Shown here: positions 50,766 through 59,560 of the stretch, piece by piece
Position numbering within the stretch: the first letter of the stretch is position 1
How the letters are laid out: each line of letters begins with the position of its first letter
From: Eubacterium sp.
GTDB lineage: Bacteria > Bacillota > Clostridia > Lachnospirales > Lachnospiraceae
Direction: 5' to 3'
DNA: 64,000 nt
Assembly (NCBI GenBank): GCA_017475235.1
Contig: JAFVGA010000001.1
Location: 131,240 to 195,239, forward strand
Position numbers and translations under genes: made by a program
The notes under the pieces: model-generated
Database searches by the model: none
Seen by the model: only the letters and a program-made list of their open reading frames with translations
What the model was told of the DNA's origin: nothing

Positions 50766-51977
50766 TTACCCCTCATTTAAGACTACAGTTAAGAAATCTG
50801 TAGCTCTCGTGATACCTACATAATCGAGCGTATTGTTTAAGTCTCCTCGCATTGGCTCTTTTATATAGATTACTCTCGGGTATTCGCTACCCTGAGCGGC
50901 GTAAGATGTGATAGCATAACCAAATTCAAATAACTCCCCCTTAGTACGTCTAAGGTCATAGTCTTTGATTTTCTTTCTGGCTTGATAATCGGAGCTAAAA
51001 TACTCCAAATCTACAGGTTGGTGCTCAAATAGATGGGTCATATTGTCTGCTAAGAAGTCGACTGTGAATGTACCAGCTTGGTAATCCACTCCTGATATAT
51101 CAGGAAAGTTCATCACTCGACCTCTTAAACCATTTACAAGATTGATTCCATCTACTTCTATATCCCAGTTATTCTGTTTACATATGATTGGTTCTCCATG
51201 GCATGGAAGAATGCCCTTGTAACCAAGCATATTTCTATATATCTTTGTGAATTGATCTCTCGTTACGTTCTTATTACATATAACTACATCAGACCATAAC
51301 AAGAGCTCTTTACTTAATTTAGATTTAGGTATAACCATAGCATTGTTTCCATACATTCCACAATGCATAGGTCTTCCCTCTAACGCTAATTGAGAAAGAT
51401 ATTCTATTCCGTTATAACTACTCAATTGTCGCATATTGGCTTCTAATCGCATAACGTTTCCATTATTAAAGAAACCTCTTGTACCGCCAACTGGAGGTAA
51501 CTGATCTATATCTCCAGTTACTATAACTTTTCTATTTTGAGAAAGTATTTGTAGTGCTTCTTTATTTGGAACGCTTCCTCCCTCGTCAACTACAACGAGC
51601 TCTATCTCTGAGGGTAAATTTCGTGGTCTAAACTTCTTCACCATAAGAGGACGATTAAGTTTATGGTCATATATGATATTCCCATGTTCATCCTGAAGCG
51701 GAACATCGTATGGTTCAAATAACCATGAATGAATAGTTTTAGCGGCAGTCATTCCTTTTCGACGCATATTGATTGCGGCAGAACCAGTGTACGTCATTGG
51801 TGCCACTTGAATGGTGGCTAATCCGAGAGTGTTAAGAATCTTATTTAAAACAAAAGTCTTTCCTCTACCCGGACCACCAGAGTATTCAAATAGTTTTTGA
51901 TGTTTATCAAAAAAGAAATCTATAGCCGCATCATGAACTCTTTGTTGGCTTGGATTTAAAACGTCAGAACTTTCCAT
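50766..51977 (-). CDS. SF1 DNA helicase (Dda/RecD2/Pif1-like), 403 aa
   Basis: The start MESSDVLNPSQQRVHD at 51977 has GGAGG 9 bases upstream and overlaps the preceding gene by 14 bases. All main SF1 motifs are visible: Walker A GGPGRGKT (near residue 35), Walker B ELVVVDEGG, motif III VTGDIDQLPPVGG, the late GYAITSYAAQGSEYPRVIYI, and motif VI YVGITRAT at the C-terminus. In Walker B the usual DE-A/S is DEGG. It likely helps replication start or clears proteins, like T4 Dda. Confidence 0.9.
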   Translation of the reverse strand: MESSDVLNPSQQRVHDAAIDFFFDKHQKLFEYSGGPGRGKTFVLNKILNTLGLATIQVAPMTYTGSAAINMRRKGMTAAKTIHSWLFEPYDVPLQDEHGNIIYDHKLNRPLMVKKFRPRNLPSEIELVVVDEGGSVPNKEALQILSQNRKVIVTGDIDQLPPVGGTRGFFNNGNVMRLEANMRQLSSYNGIEYLSQLALEGRPMHCGMYGNNAMVIPKSKLSKELLLWSDVVICNKNVTRDQFTKIYRNMLGYKGILPCHGEPIICKQNNWDIEVDGINLVNGLRGRVMNFPDISGVDYQAGTFTVDFLADNMTHLFEHQPVDLEYFSSDYQARKKIKDYDLRRTKGELFEFGYAITSYAAQGSEYPRVIYIKEPMRGDLNNTLDYVGITRATDFLTVVLNEG

Positions 51978-52506
51978 ATACCGGAGCCTCCAAAACATAA
52001 TTGTCGTATAGCTTATTAAGTTTCTTAAGTTCCTCCTCATCTAATTCTTCTACCTGTGTCATAATTGACGCAAATGCTAAAGCGTCATTATTCATCATTT
52101 CAGATTCAACCATCCATGATTCGCCAGATCCATCAGCTTCGCATACACAAGCCTTTACATATGACTTAGGAAATCCTTTAGGTTGAGCTTCTGTTCTGTA
52201 TAGATTAGAGTACTTTATGTACTTCTCATTAGTGTAAGGCTGTTTAGAGCACCAGAAGTTAAACAGAAACTCGATAACTTTAGTGTTTCTCATTACATCC
52301 AAGCTTATCACATTCACATTTGGAGAAGCGTTAGCCTGAGGTGGATATGCTATATACTGTGGACCTTTGTATGATGGATACATTATCGGCTGTCTCGATT
52401 CATTGTCCATCAAAATACCATTTTGAACGAAGAAGCCTCCTACTCTGATAAAATAGTAACCTAATTCTTCGTATGACGGGTTTGGTGCATTATTCTTCTT
52501 TGCCAT
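51964..52506 (-). CDS. Hypothetical protein, 180 aa
   Basis: ATG at 52506 with AAGGAG upstream; the first gene of the leftward unit containing the SF1 helicase. The N-terminal half is aromatic and Pro-rich (PIMYPSYKGPQYIAYPP), followed by a mixed domain with an acidic helix (EELDEEELKKLNKLYDNYV) near the end. No family recognised. Confidence 0.75.
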   Translation of the reverse strand: MAKKNNAPNPSYEELGYYFIRVGGFFVQNGILMDNESRQPIMYPSYKGPQYIAYPPQANASPNVNVISLDVMRNTKVIEFLFNFWCSKQPYTNEKYIKYSNLYRTEAQPKGFPKSYVKACVCEADGSGESWMVESEMMNNDALAFASIMTQVEELDEEELKKLNKLYDNYVLEAPVYGKF

Positions 52507-52532
52507 AAAAATTACTCCTTATTCTCTATGAT

Positions 52533-52548
52533 TGAACTAAACTATAAT
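52533..52548 (+). promoter_or_regulatory. P2-family promoter for the 109-aa/143-aa pair
   Basis: TGAAC-TAAAC-TATAAT on the plus strand, 30-45 bases before the start at 52578. Confidence 0.65.
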
Positions 52549-52577
52549 TTATTTAAAAGTAAAGGGGCCGATATACT

Positions 52578-52907
52578 ATGATAGATTACGAACCATGTAG
52601 GTATATTCAGGAGGCTACTCTTAATAGAAAAGAGCCTAATCCTGATGGAACGTATACTTACTATTTTATTATACCAACTCTATTACCATTAGTGAAAACT
52701 AATACTACCGGTTTTATTTTACATAGAGATAGATTAGCCAATAAGAAACCGAATCTTATTCCTACAACTAAGAAGAACTTGATCGACTTCAATGATGTAA
52801 TCATACCGTGTAAAGATCCCGATAATACTTATAATGTAGGTGATAAATTTCTCATCGCCTTTGTAGGCGGTGATCCTACAAGAATTCAAATAGTTGGGAG
52901 GATTTGA
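52578..52907 (+). CDS. Small hypothetical protein, 109 aa
   Basis: First gene of a short rightward unit inserted between leftward helicase operons. ATG at 52578 with AAAGGGG upstream. Beta-rich (YTYYFIIPTLLPLVKT ... KFLIAFVGGDPTRIQIVG), which could be an OB- or SH3-like fold, but no family is recognised. It overlaps the ribosome site of the next gene. Confidence 0.75.
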   Translation: MIDYEPCRYIQEATLNRKEPNPDGTYTYYFIIPTLLPLVKTNTTGFILHRDRLANKKPNLIPTTKKNLIDFNDVIIPCKDPDNTYNVGDKFLIAFVGGDPTRIQIVGRI

Positions 52908-52909
52908 CC

Positions 52910-53341
52910 ATGAGTATATCAAGCAAAACTCATACTCTAAGCGCTTTCGTAGATTCTAAAGCTGCTTCTAATACTTCATATCAAACTTTCAGTCTTATAG
53001 AATTACTTAGCACTGATAATGATACAGATATAGAATTCCCTGCGTATTCAGTGCTAAATGATTATTATAATGACTTAAAGAAACTATGTGTTACTGTGTC
53101 ATTCAATGAGAAAGAATACTTTAGGTTTAGATTCAAACCAAAGATTCTTGCTGATTACTTGTACGGTAACGGAGAGTTATCTTTTTTAATCCTCATATTA
53201 AATGATATGGTTTCACCTAAAGACTTTGATCTCAAAACAGTTAAACTCATATCAAGGCAAAATCTCATAGATGCTTTGACTCTTATACGATCAGCAGAAA
53301 CTTCTTTCATTACTGATTACAACAAATTTGCAAATGCATAA
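52910..53341 (+). CDS. Hypothetical protein, 143 aa
   Basis: ATG at 52910 is preferred to an in-frame TTG at 52904 because GGGAGG is then 8 bases away. The protein is alpha/beta in character with a lysine/phenylalanine-rich middle (FNEKEYFRFRFKPKIL), suggesting a compact virion or nucleic-acid-binding protein. Small P2-driven pair with the 109-aa gene; no family recognised. Confidence 0.75.
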   Translation: MSISSKTHTLSAFVDSKAASNTSYQTFSLIELLSTDNDTDIEFPAYSVLNDYYNDLKKLCVTVSFNEKEYFRFRFKPKILADYLYGNGELSFLILILNDMVSPKDFDLKTVKLISRQNLIDALTLIRSAETSFITDYNKFANA

Positions 53342-53346
53342 TAGGA

Positions 53347-53380
53347 CTCCGGTACACTATATGTGTACCGGGATACTTTT
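53347..53380 (+). terminator. Terminator between convergent genes
   Basis: Perfect stem CCGGTACAC (53349-53357) with GTGTACCGG (53363-53371), followed by GATACTTTTG. The T run is short. Confidence 0.7.
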
Positions 53381-53383
53381 GTA

Positions 53384-55321
53384 TCAGCCTACTCGTCTAA
53401 ACATATCCATTATATTGAGACACTTCGGAATTACCGGTTCTTCTATAGATATAGAAACATGCGGTTCTTCTACTGGAGCGTCATTTATAACAACAGCAGA
53501 TTCCTCTTCTACTGGTGGTGTCAAATGCATCTGAGCGATTTCTTCATCGCTAAACATTGAGAAATCTTCCGGTGTAGCGAAACCATGTTCAATTCTAAAC
53601 CGTCTATTCTCGTCAGCTTTCAATTTATCATAAGCCAATTCACTCTGCCATGCGATTTCATCTCTCATTTCCTTAGAAAGCTTCTTTGGTACTCTCTTAC
53701 CATACTGATTAATCGTATAACCCTTTTCTTCACCATCAAACGCACACATATGCATCTTATTCTCATCAGGATTATACATCGTATTGAGTTCCATTCTAAC
53801 TCCAGTTCCATAATCCTCTTGAAGCTTAATATTGTTATTTACAAGATATGGAATGTAGAATGTATCAACTGGCTTCTCAGGTGTATTCGGATCTACAACT
53901 TGTGAGCCACCTCTTGATTTAAGATCCTTAATACCTAACCATTTCCTTGTCTCACCATTCATCTGTGAATATTCATACGCAATAGCATATGCTCCATCCA
54001 AGTTTTCAATGATGAGAGTAGACTCCCCGATATGACTGCGAAGTAATTTTGCAACAATATTGAAATCTCCGTTTGCTCTTGCTTCCTCAACTACCTTAAT
54101 TCCCTCTCTATTGAACTGTGCAACAGTAATGAATGGGATCTGTTTTGCTAAAGCAAAAGCTTTATCTTCATTTACAACCGCACCTAAACGCAGACGTTCG
54201 TCAGCATTGAATTCATTGAATTGCGATTTGATTCGTTTTGTGTAGTCATGTATCATACATATCATTTCCATGCCACACATCGATAACTCATCATACAAGT
54301 CATAGTAATATGATGTAGAGACAGACATATTTGGTTTATACTTAACCACAATATTTATAGGATTCTCTGGATTTACAACCAATCCCTTATTAGACAGAAT
54401 ATCCATAATTTGTTCAATTGTATAATTAGATAGATCACATGGACCATTGAGCATCTTAAATATACGCTCAAATGTTTCTCTACAAGCATTCTCCATTGTA
54501 AGAATACATATTGTAGGAATCTTGGTTTTATCCTTAGATATATAGTCAGCATTGTACTTCTTAATCTGTAATGCCAAATCTACAATAGTTAACGACTTAC
54601 CATCAGATGGAACTGCACAGAAGCTATATACTCTTCCGCATTCAAATCCTCCACCAAGTAAATCATTCAAGGCGTAAATACCAGTTCTCAGTTTATTAGA
54701 ACGAGATGTGAGAGTATTATAATAATCTGTAACGCTTCTCATTCTCTGATCTCCAACGAGAGAGAAATATTCCTCTTCTTCGTGTTCTATAATAGACTGT
54801 CTATGGTCGGCGATAATCCCTTCCATACAATTGATAAGACCCATAGCATATTCATCTCTTCTTGTAGGATCACAATGCTCTAAGTCTGATATAAGATTCT
54901 TCATTCTTGGAATTCTACTGTACACATATGTGAAAGTGAGACCCTTCTGAATAATTGTATCAATCCAAATTACTTCGTCATTCGACAATTCAGGATAAGC
55001 ATTTGCTGACTGATCTCCTAAGCCTGTAATATGACAAAGTGTAGCTTTTCTGTCCGCTATATTAAAATTTAAACGAGCATCTAATGCTCGTCTAATAAAA
55101 TCCAACTTTGATTGTCTGACTTCATCTCTGTAATCGTCCGGATTAAGGGCGTTGATGAATTCACGTATATTACTATATCCACGTCTTTTGATAATAGAAT
55201 TCTCAGATACCATGTATCTGCACATCATATCAAGTACGGTACTATCAAATCTAATATTGTTGTATCTATTTGCGTCTTCATCGAATTGGTGTTTGAAGAC
55301 TTCGCTATTCTTTACTCGCAT
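53384..55321 (-). CDS. DnaB/gp41-like replicative helicase with DMF tail, 645 aa
   Basis: RecA-fold helicase. RTGIYALNDLLGGGFECGRVYSFCAVPSDGKS gives the DnaB-type entry (TGIxxLDxxxGGG) and the Walker A (AVPSDGKS, near residue 238). ICMIHDYTKRIKSQ matches the DnaB Walker B-like motif (VVDYLxLM), and VAQFNRE the sensor region (LSQLNR). The N-terminal 200 residues are helical, as in the DnaB collar. The C-terminus ends LNIMDMFRRVG, a DMF peptide. ATG at 55321; P2 promoter at 55349-55364. It should unwind the fork ahead of phage polymerase. Confidence 0.87.
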   Translation of the reverse strand: MRVKNSEVFKHQFDEDANRYNNIRFDSTVLDMMCRYMVSENSIIKRRGYSNIREFINALNPDDYRDEVRQSKLDFIRRALDARLNFNIADRKATLCHITGLGDQSANAYPELSNDEVIWIDTIIQKGLTFTYVYSRIPRMKNLISDLEHCDPTRRDEYAMGLINCMEGIIADHRQSIIEHEEEEYFSLVGDQRMRSVTDYYNTLTSRSNKLRTGIYALNDLLGGGFECGRVYSFCAVPSDGKSLTIVDLALQIKKYNADYISKDKTKIPTICILTMENACRETFERIFKMLNGPCDLSNYTIEQIMDILSNKGLVVNPENPINIVVKYKPNMSVSTSYYYDLYDELSMCGMEMICMIHDYTKRIKSQFNEFNADERLRLGAVVNEDKAFALAKQIPFITVAQFNREGIKVVEEARANGDFNIVAKLLRSHIGESTLIIENLDGAYAIAYEYSQMNGETRKWLGIKDLKSRGGSQVVDPNTPEKPVDTFYIPYLVNNNIKLQEDYGTGVRMELNTMYNPDENKMHMCAFDGEEKGYTINQYGKRVPKKLSKEMRDEIAWQSELAYDKLKADENRRFRIEHGFATPEDFSMFSDEEIAQMHLTPPVEEESAVVINDAPVEEPHVSISIEEPVIPKCLNIMDMFRRVG

Positions 55322-55348
55322 TTAAAGAGTTCACTCCCATCTCATAAT

Positions 55349-55364
55349 AGTATAGATAAGTTGA
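55349..55364 (-). promoter_or_regulatory. P2-family promoter for the DnaB-like helicase
   Basis: TCAAC-TTATC-TATACT on the minus strand; the downstream half is the same as the nrdD P2 site (ATC-TATACTA). It lies 28-43 bases before the start. Confidence 0.55.
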
Positions 55365-55384
55365 CTAAACCATCAATTATTATT

Positions 55385-56491
55385 TTACAATGATTCCGTC
55401 AAGATAGACATGAACTGTGGGACTGTTATAAACTGATTTCCCTCTTGCTGATTCATAAACATTACAAGTTTCTCATACTCATTTAACCCCGGATCTGATA
55501 AGAATGCGAAGTTTTCGGTAAACTTATTACTTATATCTTGTACTTCAGTGGTATCTTTCATGAACTGTACATCGTTAGCGTCTATCTGAATCTTAGTGGT
55601 GTATCTGAAGTAGTCTTTCAATACGGCTATCTTTGGTGATTCCTTACTAAATCTAATCTTTACATGGTCATTAGAGTCGGCTTGTAAGCTCTTGATGAAG
55701 TCTGCTATAACTTCTACTGGTTCTTCAAGCATATGATCGAGATTATAAGTATCGTATCTATCTGAAGTCATAGGATTAAAATGTACGTAGTATCTATAAG
55801 ACTGTGTGTCTAATAGAACTATCATAAATCCTTTAGCTTCTTCTTGACCGAATTCCCATCTATATGGACAGCCAGTATAATACATATGCTGTCTTAAGCA
55901 AGTTGAAGTATGTACATGACCTCCCATTATAGGACCCATACAGTTATAGAAATACTTCAAATCGAGAATAGGATGTTTCTCTGAATCTAATGTAGCTTCA
56001 TCGCACCCATATACGGCACCTTTGACAAATCCATGGAATATACACATTTGATATATTCCCGATTCAAACAAGTGTTTATTATATACTTCCACTGGAACGT
56101 TATGTAATTCAGGAATACATAATACTCTATAGCCATGGTGTTCTACAAATCCTACAGTTTCCATAACACGCACATTTGGATTAGATGTCATTAAAGGATA
56201 GAATATCTTTATCTGGTCAGCATCATGCCCGCTCGTTCCAGATATTATTATAAGCATAGCGTCTTTCTGAAGACACATATTGGCTACATCCTGAACAAAA
56301 AGCGATGCGTAGAATACCGCATCATTATTTGTAAGATAGCGTCTTTCAAAAATATCTCCCTGTATACAGAAGAAGTCGAATCTTTCTATTTGAGATACTT
56401 TGTCTAAACATTGTTCTTTGAGCATATTATATTGTCTTTTTGGATCGAATGCTCCAAAGTGTAAGTCTGATATATTTATTGAAATCATCAT
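55385..56491 (-). CDS. Mre11/SbcD/gp47-like nuclease, ~368 aa
   Basis: The start MMISINISDLHFGAF at 56491 has AGGAGG 8 bases upstream; the frame extends to 56617 but into a terminator. Metallophosphoesterase motifs: DLHFG (metal ligands Asp/His), CIQGDIFERR (GDIF for GDxxD/E), SGTSGHDADQ where the family normally has GNHD, HGF, and GHVHTS (GHxH). Partner of the gp46-like ATPase at 20888-23599. The altered GNHD motif (Asn lost) may affect catalysis. C-terminal 130 residues are a diverged capping region. Confidence 0.87.
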   Translation of the reverse strand: MMISINISDLHFGAFDPKRQYNMLKEQCLDKVSQIERFDFFCIQGDIFERRYLTNNDAVFYASLFVQDVANMCLQKDAMLIIISGTSGHDADQIKIFYPLMTSNPNVRVMETVGFVEHHGYRVLCIPELHNVPVEVYNKHLFESGIYQMCIFHGFVKGAVYGCDEATLDSEKHPILDLKYFYNCMGPIMGGHVHTSTCLRQHMYYTGCPYRWEFGQEEAKGFMIVLLDTQSYRYYVHFNPMTSDRYDTYNLDHMLEEPVEVIADFIKSLQADSNDHVKIRFSKESPKIAVLKDYFRYTTKIQIDANDVQFMKDTTEVQDISNKFTENFAFLSDPGLNEYEKLVMFMNQQEGNQFITVPQFMSILTESL

Positions 56492-56506
56492 ATTGAATAC
56501 CTCCTG

Positions 56507-56545
56507 AAAATAAAACTCCAAGTAGCATAAAGCTACCTGGAGTTT
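56507..56545 (-). terminator. Rho-independent terminator ahead of the gp47-like gene
   Basis: Stem ACTCCA-GTAGC (56515-56526, one bulge) with GCTAC-TGGAGT (56532-56543), followed on the minus strand by TTTTATTTT and then directly by the ribosome site of the next gene. No coding gene ends just before it. Confidence 0.8.
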
Positions 56546-56777
56546 TGTTGGAATAAAACAAGGCCGTAAAAAGAAGTTACACAATTTGTCAAAGTCAAGG
56601 ATAGGATAATATAACAATCAAGGCATTTCCTCTGGGCCAGCAATTACCCGTAAATTAAAAGAAACCGGTTTGCTCTTTTCCCCCGAAATGCCTATTGTTA
56701 TATTACATAGAGGATTGTGAAGAAACCAAGGATAAAAGTATGTCAGATTTTATCCGAGGATTACTTTTATGTTATAC
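56546..56777 (-). ncRNA. Candidate non-coding RNA, ~230 nt
   Basis: The 286-base gap 56492-56777 lacks an ORF. A 21-bp bulged stem is formed by TAATATAACAAT and AGGCATTTC (56608-56630) with GAAATGCCT and ATTGTTATATTA (56685-56705). Inside it is the element AAGAGCAAACCGG ... GGGTAATTGCT, shared in part with 23957-24175. Toward 56777, GGATAAAA can pair either with TTTTATCC or, shifted, as ATAAAAGTA with TACTTTTAT, giving two exclusive hairpins (56730-56770). It ends in a strong terminator. Confidence 0.5.
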
Positions 56778-57449
56778 TCAGAATGGGAAATTATTTTTCA
56801 ACCAATACACTTCATGATATAACATAGTAAGCATAATCATAGCACGCTCACAGTCTTCCATGTATAGTCTATCTGATTCTTTACTGAGATCCAAGAAGTA
56901 CTCTGTATACTTTGGTTTATTCTTATCCACTTGAAGAACTATAGCTCCATCTATTTCTAAGTTCTTTCTTTCTCTGAGCATATATCTGTATGCGGCTAAC
57001 TGCATGCAATATTTATATCCTACATGATTAGAAGTCTTAAAGTCCATCAGGTATACTTTGCCATTGATATTTAATAGTAGATCGTATGTTCCAGCAAATA
57101 ACCCTTTGGCAAATAAAGTTTCTTCTTGCCCTAAAATGGTTATATTATTCTTAGTCCATACATCATTATACCACTTCTTAAATGAGTCAAAAGCTATGAT
57201 GCGGTCGACTGGTTCTTCTTGATATTTAAGAAACTTCTCTATAGCCGTATGGGTCTTAGTTCCATAATCTCCAGCATTCTTAAGAATCTCTTTATTATCT
57301 TTTCCACACCGACCCATTCTATTTGCCCAATCTATTAAGCCTTCTGAATCTATGAATGAGAGTATTTTGGTAACTCTCGGTAATTTATACTCTTCATACC
57401 AATTGTCAGGGAATGACCCTAACTTGATGTCTTCTGAATTGAAAATCAT
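56778..57449 (-). CDS. PD-(D/E)XK nuclease (RecB/Cas4-like exonuclease), 223 aa
   Basis: Core motif: a leading Glu/His region (THTAIEKFLKYQ), then GLFAGTYDLLLNI (metal Asp in GTYD), YLMDFKTSNH (D-x-K) and YKYCMQLAAYRYML (the QxxxY helix), in the order typical of RecB-type nucleases. No Cas4-type Fe-S cysteines are apparent. ATG at 57449 with GAGGAGG upstream. Co-oriented with the gp47-like and DnaB-like genes, so probably used in recombination or end resection. Confidence 0.88.
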   Translation of the reverse strand: MIFNSEDIKLGSFPDNWYEEYKLPRVTKILSFIDSEGLIDWANRMGRCGKDNKEILKNAGDYGTKTHTAIEKFLKYQEEPVDRIIAFDSFKKWYNDVWTKNNITILGQEETLFAKGLFAGTYDLLLNINGKVYLMDFKTSNHVGYKYCMQLAAYRYMLRERKNLEIDGAIVLQVDKNKPKYTEYFLDLSKESDRLYMEDCERAMIMLTMLYHEVYWLKNNFPF

Positions 57450-57506
57450 AAAAGGTAAACCTCCTCGTACTTATATATTATGTAGTTGTACATTGATACA
57501 AATCAA

Positions 57507-57522
57507 GAAACCGTACTATAAT
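57507..57522 (+). promoter_or_regulatory. P2-family promoter for the rightward late block
   Basis: GAAAC-CGTAC-TATAAT on the plus strand, an exact match to the consensus, 22-37 bases before the start at 57544. Confidence 0.8.
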
Positions 57523-57543
57523 AAAGTTGAAAGGGATGTTGAG

Positions 57544-59547
57544 ATGAAATCACACATAAGTACAAGTGCAACTCAAGCTGAATCAGCTAGAATAAAAGCT
57601 ATTCAGAAAAATGCAGAAGAGTATTTTAACAATCATCTTCTGGTCAATGATCAGGGTAGATCAAGATCAGATGAATATACAATGGACGAGAACTTCGTAA
57701 AAGAACAAGAGAAGAGGTTTGGTCCAATGATAAAGTCTTCAACAGGCATAATGGTTCCGGAGAATGTAGCAGATCCGAATGTAAGAGATGCATTCTTAGA
57801 TTCTATAATAGCAAATCCAGGATCCATTAAGCCTATCTCAAGAGAAACAGAATCTTGGGATTTATCTATGTTCCCGCCATACAATCCAAATATATCTGGA
57901 CAGGGTAAGGGAATGACTGAGGATGAATACATCTGCTGGTGTGTAGATCAGTTAGATAAGCCTCAGGTTGATGCAGAAGGAAACGTTGGTGTTTCTCTCA
58001 GGCATGAACTTCATATGCAGAAGAAATTAGCAGAAGAAGCAGCAATGTGGGAAAACAATCCTAATGATTCTTCTAGATTTGAATCTGAATATGACAATTA
58101 TGATCCGGGCGAGGATGAAGACCTCGTTAGTTATTCTAATCTTCCAAAAGATGTCAAAGATGAAATCGCAAAGGGAGATGCAGGAATACATCCTGACACT
58201 GCTGTATTAGCAAGACAGGCAGAAGCAAAAGCTGCTGAAGCTGAAGATAGTTTCGGATTAGAATCTACAATGTTTCAGCCAAGTGCTTCAACAAACACAG
58301 TTCCATCTTTTGGTGGACCTCAGTTTTATAACTACAACTATGGTCGTCCAACCTATAGCTATGGCAATTATAACTATAACTATGGTGGCTATCCACAGTA
58401 TCAGTATGGTTATCCATATTATGGGGGCTATTTTAATCCTAACTATAGCTGGTATCAGAAACAGCAGGATGATTATAAGAGGCTCCTTTGTATGACTGGT
58501 CATGCATTCCATATCCCGCAGGATATACCTCCGTATATTAGAAGGGACTATTCTAAGAATGCAAACTCACAGTTTACAAAAATAGAGAAAGACGGTAAGA
58601 TGTTTTGGATAAGAACAATATCTCCGTACTTCTCAGTTATACCGGATGGGAATGAATATGCTATAGCTTTCATGTCAGTATATCAGTATCCAGATCATCC
58701 GCAGTATAAGACTATTAGGGATCTATATGAAGCTGCAGAGTTCGATTATATAAGATCGCAGAAATATGTAGCTTCACTTTTCAGAGAAGATAAGGAGACA
58801 GAATCTTTCCAGAGCTTTCTCGAGAAAGAATATAATCCTTACTCGTTTGAAAATGCTATTCCGGTTTATGAAGAAACTGTTAGTACAGATAGTGTGAAAT
58901 ATGAAGCACCAAAGCGCAGACAGATTTTTATAGTAAATATGGAAGACGATGGATCTTGTGATGTCGTTCTTGAATCTAATATAGATCCAGAACAGGCAAA
59001 GATTGATTTAGCCGAAAGACAGCAGATGTTAAGAGAGCGTCTTAATAAGGCTTATCAGCAGGCATTTGAAATAGCTAATATGAGAAATGCCATGGCAAGA
59101 GTAGTACAGGAAGTTTATTATTACTTCCCAGAATTCAAAGAGAACTTCGATCTCACATCTGAAAAAGGAGCAGAAATAATGTCGAGATATGAAGAGCACT
59201 TTATATATGAACCGCAGAGACGTAGAGAAAGATTCAATCATATGTATGAGCGGTTTGATATGAACATGTGGTTGTCAGATAAGAAGGAGGATATGTTAAA
59301 GAAGAACGATATCTGGCAACGAAATATGGCGGCTATTAAAGCAGAAATGGGAATAGTCGAAACAGAGGAGGATTTGAAAGAAAGAGAAATTGATAAACAG
59401 GCTTATGATATAGCGTCGAAGTATCATTCACAAGAACTCGTACCAAATAAGCCAACGTTCAACATACCAATCTATGAATTAGAGAAGTTACCTAGGGAGG
59501 TGCTTATACGACTAGGATTAGATAACGTATTCCGTAATGCCTATTAG
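57544..59547 (+). CDS. Large hypothetical protein with Tyr/Gly/Asn-rich region, 667 aa
   Basis: The start MKSHISTSATQ at 57544 fits the P2 promoter and an AAAGGGA site; the frame is open upstream to 57352 but antisense to the nuclease gene. The N-terminal 250 residues are charged and acidic. Residues about 255-310 are low complexity built from Tyr, Gly and Asn (YNYNYGGYPQYQYGYPYYGG). The C-terminal 350 residues are helical with long charged coiled-coil-like stretches. First gene of the rightward block; possibly a virion protein. No family recognised. Confidence 0.78.
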   Translation: MKSHISTSATQAESARIKAIQKNAEEYFNNHLLVNDQGRSRSDEYTMDENFVKEQEKRFGPMIKSSTGIMVPENVADPNVRDAFLDSIIANPGSIKPISRETESWDLSMFPPYNPNISGQGKGMTEDEYICWCVDQLDKPQVDAEGNVGVSLRHELHMQKKLAEEAAMWENNPNDSSRFESEYDNYDPGEDEDLVSYSNLPKDVKDEIAKGDAGIHPDTAVLARQAEAKAAEAEDSFGLESTMFQPSASTNTVPSFGGPQFYNYNYGRPTYSYGNYNYNYGGYPQYQYGYPYYGGYFNPNYSWYQKQQDDYKRLLCMTGHAFHIPQDIPPYIRRDYSKNANSQFTKIEKDGKMFWIRTISPYFSVIPDGNEYAIAFMSVYQYPDHPQYKTIRDLYEAAEFDYIRSQKYVASLFREDKETESFQSFLEKEYNPYSFENAIPVYEETVSTDSVKYEAPKRRQIFIVNMEDDGSCDVVLESNIDPEQAKIDLAERQQMLRERLNKAYQQAFEIANMRNAMARVVQEVYYYFPEFKENFDLTSEKGAEIMSRYEEHFIYEPQRRRERFNHMYERFDMNMWLSDKKEDMLKKNDIWQRNMAAIKAEMGIVETEEDLKEREIDKQAYDIASKYHSQELVPNKPTFNIPIYELEKLPREVLIRLGLDNVFRNAY

Positions 59548-59560
59548 TGGAGGATCGGAG

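Noticed and set aside
57352-57543. 64-residue N-terminal extension of the 667-aa gene
   Set aside because: It is antisense to the nuclease gene and crosses the P2 promoter at 57507-57522; the ATG at 57544 has its own ribosome site.
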